From positions 62,001-126,000 of the forward strand of contig CAVJTH010000004.1 of NCBI GenBank assembly GCA_963652365.1: a stretch of 64,000 nt of DNA. Reading direction: 5' to 3'. Numbering within the stretch: the stretch's first letter is position 1; each line of letters opens with the position of its first letter. The notes below the pieces were generated by a model that did no database searches, was not told the DNA's origin, and worked only from the letters and a program-made list of their open reading frames with translations. Below are positions 60,807 to 64,000 of the stretch, one piece after another. The position numbers and the translations under genes are program-made. Source of the DNA: Hallerella sp963652365 (GTDB lineage Bacteria; Fibrobacterota; Fibrobacteria; Fibrobacterales; Fibrobacteraceae).

Positions 60807-63800
60807 AGAATCAGGATTCCAAGCGGGAACTCGGCTCCAGGATCATCTGGATTTACACGATTTCGACTCTGGTCGCGATGGTCATCTGCTTTTTCGCCTT
60901 TACCGCCTACATGCGCTCCTTTCTCTTCGAATCGGCGTTCGAGGAATCCGGAAAATCCCTGCAACAGATTTCGACTGCCGTGGCGCAAAGGATTTCGTCC
61001 TATGCCGAACATTTCGAAACCTGGCGGCGCAACATCCAGCACAAGTCGAACTCGGGCATCCGTTCCGCCCTTTCGCCGGAAGCGCGCAAACGCAAGACCG
61101 TCGATATCTACTACGGAACGCCAGAGGGAGCCTTTACCAGCGCACGGGGTTTTCGGCGCGATCCCGACCACCCGGAATTTCGCACCAAGTCCTGGTATCT
61201 CGAACCGAGCAGGAACAAGGGACTGGCCTATTCGGGACCGTCGAACAATCGCTGGGCCAAAAAGCGCGTCCTGACCATTTCCGCGCCAATCTGGAAAAGC
61301 AGCAACAAGATCCAGGGAGTTGTCGCCGAAGACATCGACGTCAACGAGTTTCGCGACCTGCTTTCTCCGCTTTCCAAGGAAAGCGGAGGGCTCACGATGC
61401 TCGTCAACAGCGAAACGGACAGCATATACACCTACTTCCCCTACCAGACGAACCTGGGTGAAATCACGCTGGATTCCGCCCAGACCCTTCTCTCGGCGAC
61501 AAGTTCGCTTTTCAGCGTGGATTCGCTCAAGATTTCCAAGGCCGCCAATTACCGCTTTTCGGAAAACGGCAGGACCTATTCGGTCATGGTGACCCCGCTT
61601 TCGAAGCTCCCGATGCACCTTGTTCACGTCGTTCCCCAAAGCAAGACGGCCGCGCTCCTTAGCGACAAGACCAAGGACTTTCTCCTGTTCGCGGGTGGCT
61701 GCGTCTTTTTCCTGGTCGTCGTTTCGCTTGTGGGGAGCCGCATCCTTTTTCGCAAGATTGTCTTCAAGGACCTGACGGACAGCGTGAATTCCAGCACGAT
61801 CTTCGACGCGATTCTCGGCAGCAAGTACTTTTCGCTCATCCTGACGGACAACCAGTTCAATATCTTGCGGACCAGCACGAGCATCGCCCAGGTGACCGGC
61901 AACTCGGACTGGCGAGACCTGCTCGGCACTTCGCTCTGGGACATCATCCCAAATCCGGAATTCAAGAGCTTTGTGCTCAATGCCCAGAAAAACGCGCCTC
62001 CGCAGACAAGCGAAATCGGTCAGCACCAGATTGTCTTGCAGCAGAAGAACGGGAAAATTCTCTGGTGGAACATTTCCTTCAACCTGCTCATCGAGGACGA
62101 CGCTTCCGTTCGCTTTCTATTCCTGGTTTCCGACGAAACGGCCGCGGTGCGCAAGGATTCCTTCCTCGACGCCATCATGTCGTCGACCCAGAACACGATC
62201 CTGATTTTCGACAATGACCTGAAAATCATCTACGCTTCCAAGTGCACAGAAAGAATCCTGGACTGTTCGACGACATCGCTTCTCGGCAAGTCCTACGACG
62301 AACTCGCGTCGTTCGGCATTCCGCAAAGCGTTCTGGACATGCCGCTAGAATCCATCGAAAACGGAAACATCTGGTCCACGAATTTTGAACTCCCGCTGCG
62401 AAACGGCACGCAGCTCTGGTGCCACGGACAAGGCTGCCCGTTGCAGTCCAAGGATTCCAACAACCTGGGCTATCTTTTCTTTGTCACGGATATCACGCCC
62501 ATCGTCGAAGCGGAAAGGGAAGCGAAAGAGGCGACCAAGGCGAAAAGCCTCTTCCTCGCGAACATGAGCCACGAAATTCGCACGCCGATGAACGCGATTA
62601 TCGGAATGTCCGACCTCGCGCTCTCGACGGATCTCACGCCGAGACAGGAACACTATATCGACCGGATTTCGTATGCGGCGAAGTCGCTCCTCGGCATCAT
62701 CAACAACATTCTGGACTATTCGAAGATCGAAGCGAAGAAGCAGGAACTGGAGCACATTCCCTTTGCGATCCGGGAGACGATCGCCGGGGTGCTTTCCATC
62801 GCGGCGGTGCGGATTACGGGCAAGCCCATCGAGCTTCTGGCGGATATCGACCCGAACATTCCCAAGCGCGTCTTCGGTGATCCGCTGCACCTGACCCAAA
62901 TCCTGACAAACCTGCTCAACAATGCGGAAAAGTTTACGGAACGCGGACAGGTCATCTTGAAAATGAAGCTCGTCAGCCTGGAAAATTCCAAGGCGACCAT
63001 CTACACGAGCGTCTGCGATTCCGGAATCGGAATGACCGTGGAACAGTCCAGGAAGCTCTTCCATGTCTTTACGCAGGCGAACGATTCCACGACGCGCAAG
63101 TATGGCGGAACGGGGCTCGGACTGGCCATTTCCCATTCCCTGGTCGAACTCATGGGCGGCGAACTTCAGGTGCGGAGCGAGCCCGGAAAAGGCAGCGAAT
63201 TCTACTTCACGATCTCTCTGGACTTTATCGAACGTCCAAGGAACAAGGGAAAGTCTCTGCTCCAGGGAAAGCGCGTCCTCGCTCTCGACGAAAACGCCGA
63301 AGCCCGCAAGATCCTGGAAAAGCTATTCGCCACGCTCGACGTGAAAGCGACTTTGGCGGCGGGCACGGACGAATTCCAGAAGCTCTATGCGCAAGAATCC
63401 TACGACTGCGTCCTGATAGCCTGGAATCTGCAGGAAATGCCCGCCACGGCCCTGGCCAAGAAGCTTGCCGATCTCGGCGACGTTCCGCCGCTTGTCGCAA
63501 TCTTCAAGCAAAACGACGAAGAGCTGATCCGCGAAGCCGTCGAAGCGGGCTTTAATCGCTTCTTGCCAAAGCCGTTCCTGCTTAAGGACTTGAAAAACAC
63601 CCTGGAAGAGGCCCTGGGATTCCGGGTCATCGAAGACAGCAAGACGCACAAGCCCAAGGTGCAGCCGGAGTATCATTTCGAAAGGACGTCCATCCTGCTT
63701 GTCGAGGACAACGCCCTGAACCAGGAACTGGCCATCGAGCTATTGAATCGGGTAGGGCTAGACGTCGATGCGGCGGAAAACGGCAAGGAAGCCGTCGAAG

Positions 63801-64000
63801 CGCTAGAGAAGAACGATTACGCGCTAGTCCTGATGGACCTGCAGATGCCCATCATGGATGGATTCGAAGCGACGAAGATCATTCGCCAGATGCCGGAAGA
63901 AAGAAAGCGCAATATCCCCATCATCGCGATGAGCGCCCGCGCGCTCCAGGGAGACAAGGAAAAGAGCCTGGAAGCGGGACTAAACGCCCATATCACCAAG
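60803..64000 (+). CDS. Hybrid sensor histidine kinase with two receivers (C-terminus outside window)
   Basis: Translation starts at TTG 60803, overlapping the previous stop, and stays open to the window end (1066 codons). The order is: TM1 (~13-36); a ~250-residue extracytoplasmic sensor of dCache type (IYYGTPEGAFTSARGF, then IKGVVAEDID-like text); TM2 (~290-312); two PAS-like domains (~325-560); HisKA with H590 in MSHEIRTPMNAIIG; and HATPase with NLLNNAEKFT, DSGIGM and GTGLGLAIS. A first receiver has Ala873 where the phospho-acceptor Asp should be (VLIAWNLQEMP), so it is a pseudo-receiver. A second receiver has D1012 (VLMDLQMPIMDG). It probably signals to the upstream HD-GYP protein. The ligand is unknown. 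Confidence 0.9.
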   Translation, partial: MKNQDSKRELGSRIIWIYTISTLVAMVICFFAFTAYMRSFLFESAFEESGKSLQQISTAVAQRISSYAEHFETWRRNIQHKSNSGIRSALSPEARKRKTVDIYYGTPEGAFTSARGFRRDPDHPEFRTKSWYLEPSRNKGLAYSGPSNNRWAKKRVLTISAPIWKSSNKIQGVVAEDIDVNEFRDLLSPLSKESGGLTMLVNSETDSIYTYFPYQTNLGEITLDSAQTLLSATSSLFSVDSLKISKAANYRFSENGRTYSVMVTPLSKLPMHLVHVVPQSKTAALLSDKTKDFLLFAGGCVFFLVVVSLVGSRILFRKIVFKDLTDSVNSSTIFDAILGSKYFSLILTDNQFNILRTSTSIAQVTGNSDWRDLLGTSLWDIIPNPEFKSFVLNAQKNAPPQTSEIGQHQIVLQQKNGKILWWNISFNLLIEDDASVRFLFLVSDETAAVRKDSFLDAIMSSTQNTILIFDNDLKIIYASKCTERILDCSTTSLLGKSYDELASFGIPQSVLDMPLESIENGNIWSTNFELPLRNGTQLWCHGQGCPLQSKDSNNLGYLFFVTDITPIVEAEREAKEATKAKSLFLANMSHEIRTPMNAIIGMSDLALSTDLTPRQEHYIDRISYAAKSLLGIINNILDYSKIEAKKQELEHIPFAIRETIAGVLSIAAVRITGKPIELLADIDPNIPKRVFGDPLHLTQILTNLLNNAEKFTERGQVILKMKLVSLENSKATIYTSVCDSGIGMTVEQSRKLFHVFTQANDSTTRKYGGTGLGLAISHSLVELMGGELQVRSEPGKGSEFYFTISLDFIERPRNKGKSLLQGKRVLALDENAEARKILEKLFATLDVKATLAAGTDEFQKLYAQESYDCVLIAWNLQEMPATALAKKLADLGDVPPLVAIFKQNDEELIREAVEAGFNRFLPKPFLLKDLKNTLEEALGFRVIEDSKTHKPKVQPEYHFERTSILLVEDNALNQELAIELLNRVGLDVDAAENGKEAVEALEKNDYALVLMDLQMPIMDGFEATKIIRQMPEERKRNIPIIAMSARALQGDKEKSLEAGLNAHITK

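Overview
The window looks like a chromosome segment from a Fibrobacterota bacterium (Fibrobacter or a GC-richer relative), probably a polysaccharide-fermenting gut organism. The evidence is two ~900-residue lipoproteins with the length and architecture of a Fibrobacter succinogenes paralogous family (TIGR02171, from memory), serine-rich linkers, PCMD-type lipoproteins, a PorU-like C25 peptidase, a GH94 phosphorylase and a GH5_8 beta-mannanase. No IS element, prophage, CRISPR array, rRNA or tRNA was recognised.

Layout. 1-531 (-): 5' part of a secreted Ala/Asp/Ser repeat protein. 682-9881 (+): a tight run of class I fumarase, hisH, hisF, tldD, a gingipain-like (PorU-type) peptidase and a small membrane protein. 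9967-13090 (+): a PadR regulator and a GH94 disaccharide phosphorylase, closed by a terminator. 13358-17731 (+): an outer-membrane-type protein and two PCMD lipoproteins. 17742-19174 (-): a PHP phosphoesterase and an unknown protein. 19218-19862 (+): rnhA. 19859-21732 (-): aguB-aguA, which convert agmatine to putrescine. 21790-25860 (+): an AlgJ/AlgX-like SGNH lipoprotein, a transglutaminase-like protein and a polytopic membrane protein. 25870-34071 (+): a surface-lipoprotein cluster (FGE-like + beta-propeller + SGNH-like proteins and stand-alone propellers) ending with a glutaminyl cyclase. 34072-34544 is repeat-rich and gene-free.

34545-36443 (-): an outer-membrane barrel. 36502-36819 (+): thioredoxin. 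36880-40055 (-): trpE and fused trpGD, preceded by a tryptophan attenuator with a Trp-Trp-Trp leader peptide. 40190-41209 (+): an AmgK-like sugar kinase. 41190-47244 (-): an epimerase, a flippase-like protein, a glycosyltransferase and valS. 47314-55226 (-): a small lipoprotein and a 2436-residue protein of 23 Ig-like modules. 55582-57927 (+): an unknown protein, an M23 peptidase and a lipoprotein. 58033-59646 (+): a GH5_8 mannanase without a signal peptide. 59721-64000 (+): an HD-GYP response regulator and a hybrid histidine kinase cut by the window end.

The main observations beyond annotation are: the trp attenuator with its mutually exclusive hairpins; a recurrent TA-N2-TTTG / TATCTTG promoter box that often abuts the start codon, implying leaderless mRNAs; a 528-bp perfectly identical tract shared by two paralogous lipoprotein genes; a domain dissection of those lipoproteins that ends in an SGNH-like module; and a 303-residue higher-order repeat inside the giant Ig-like protein.
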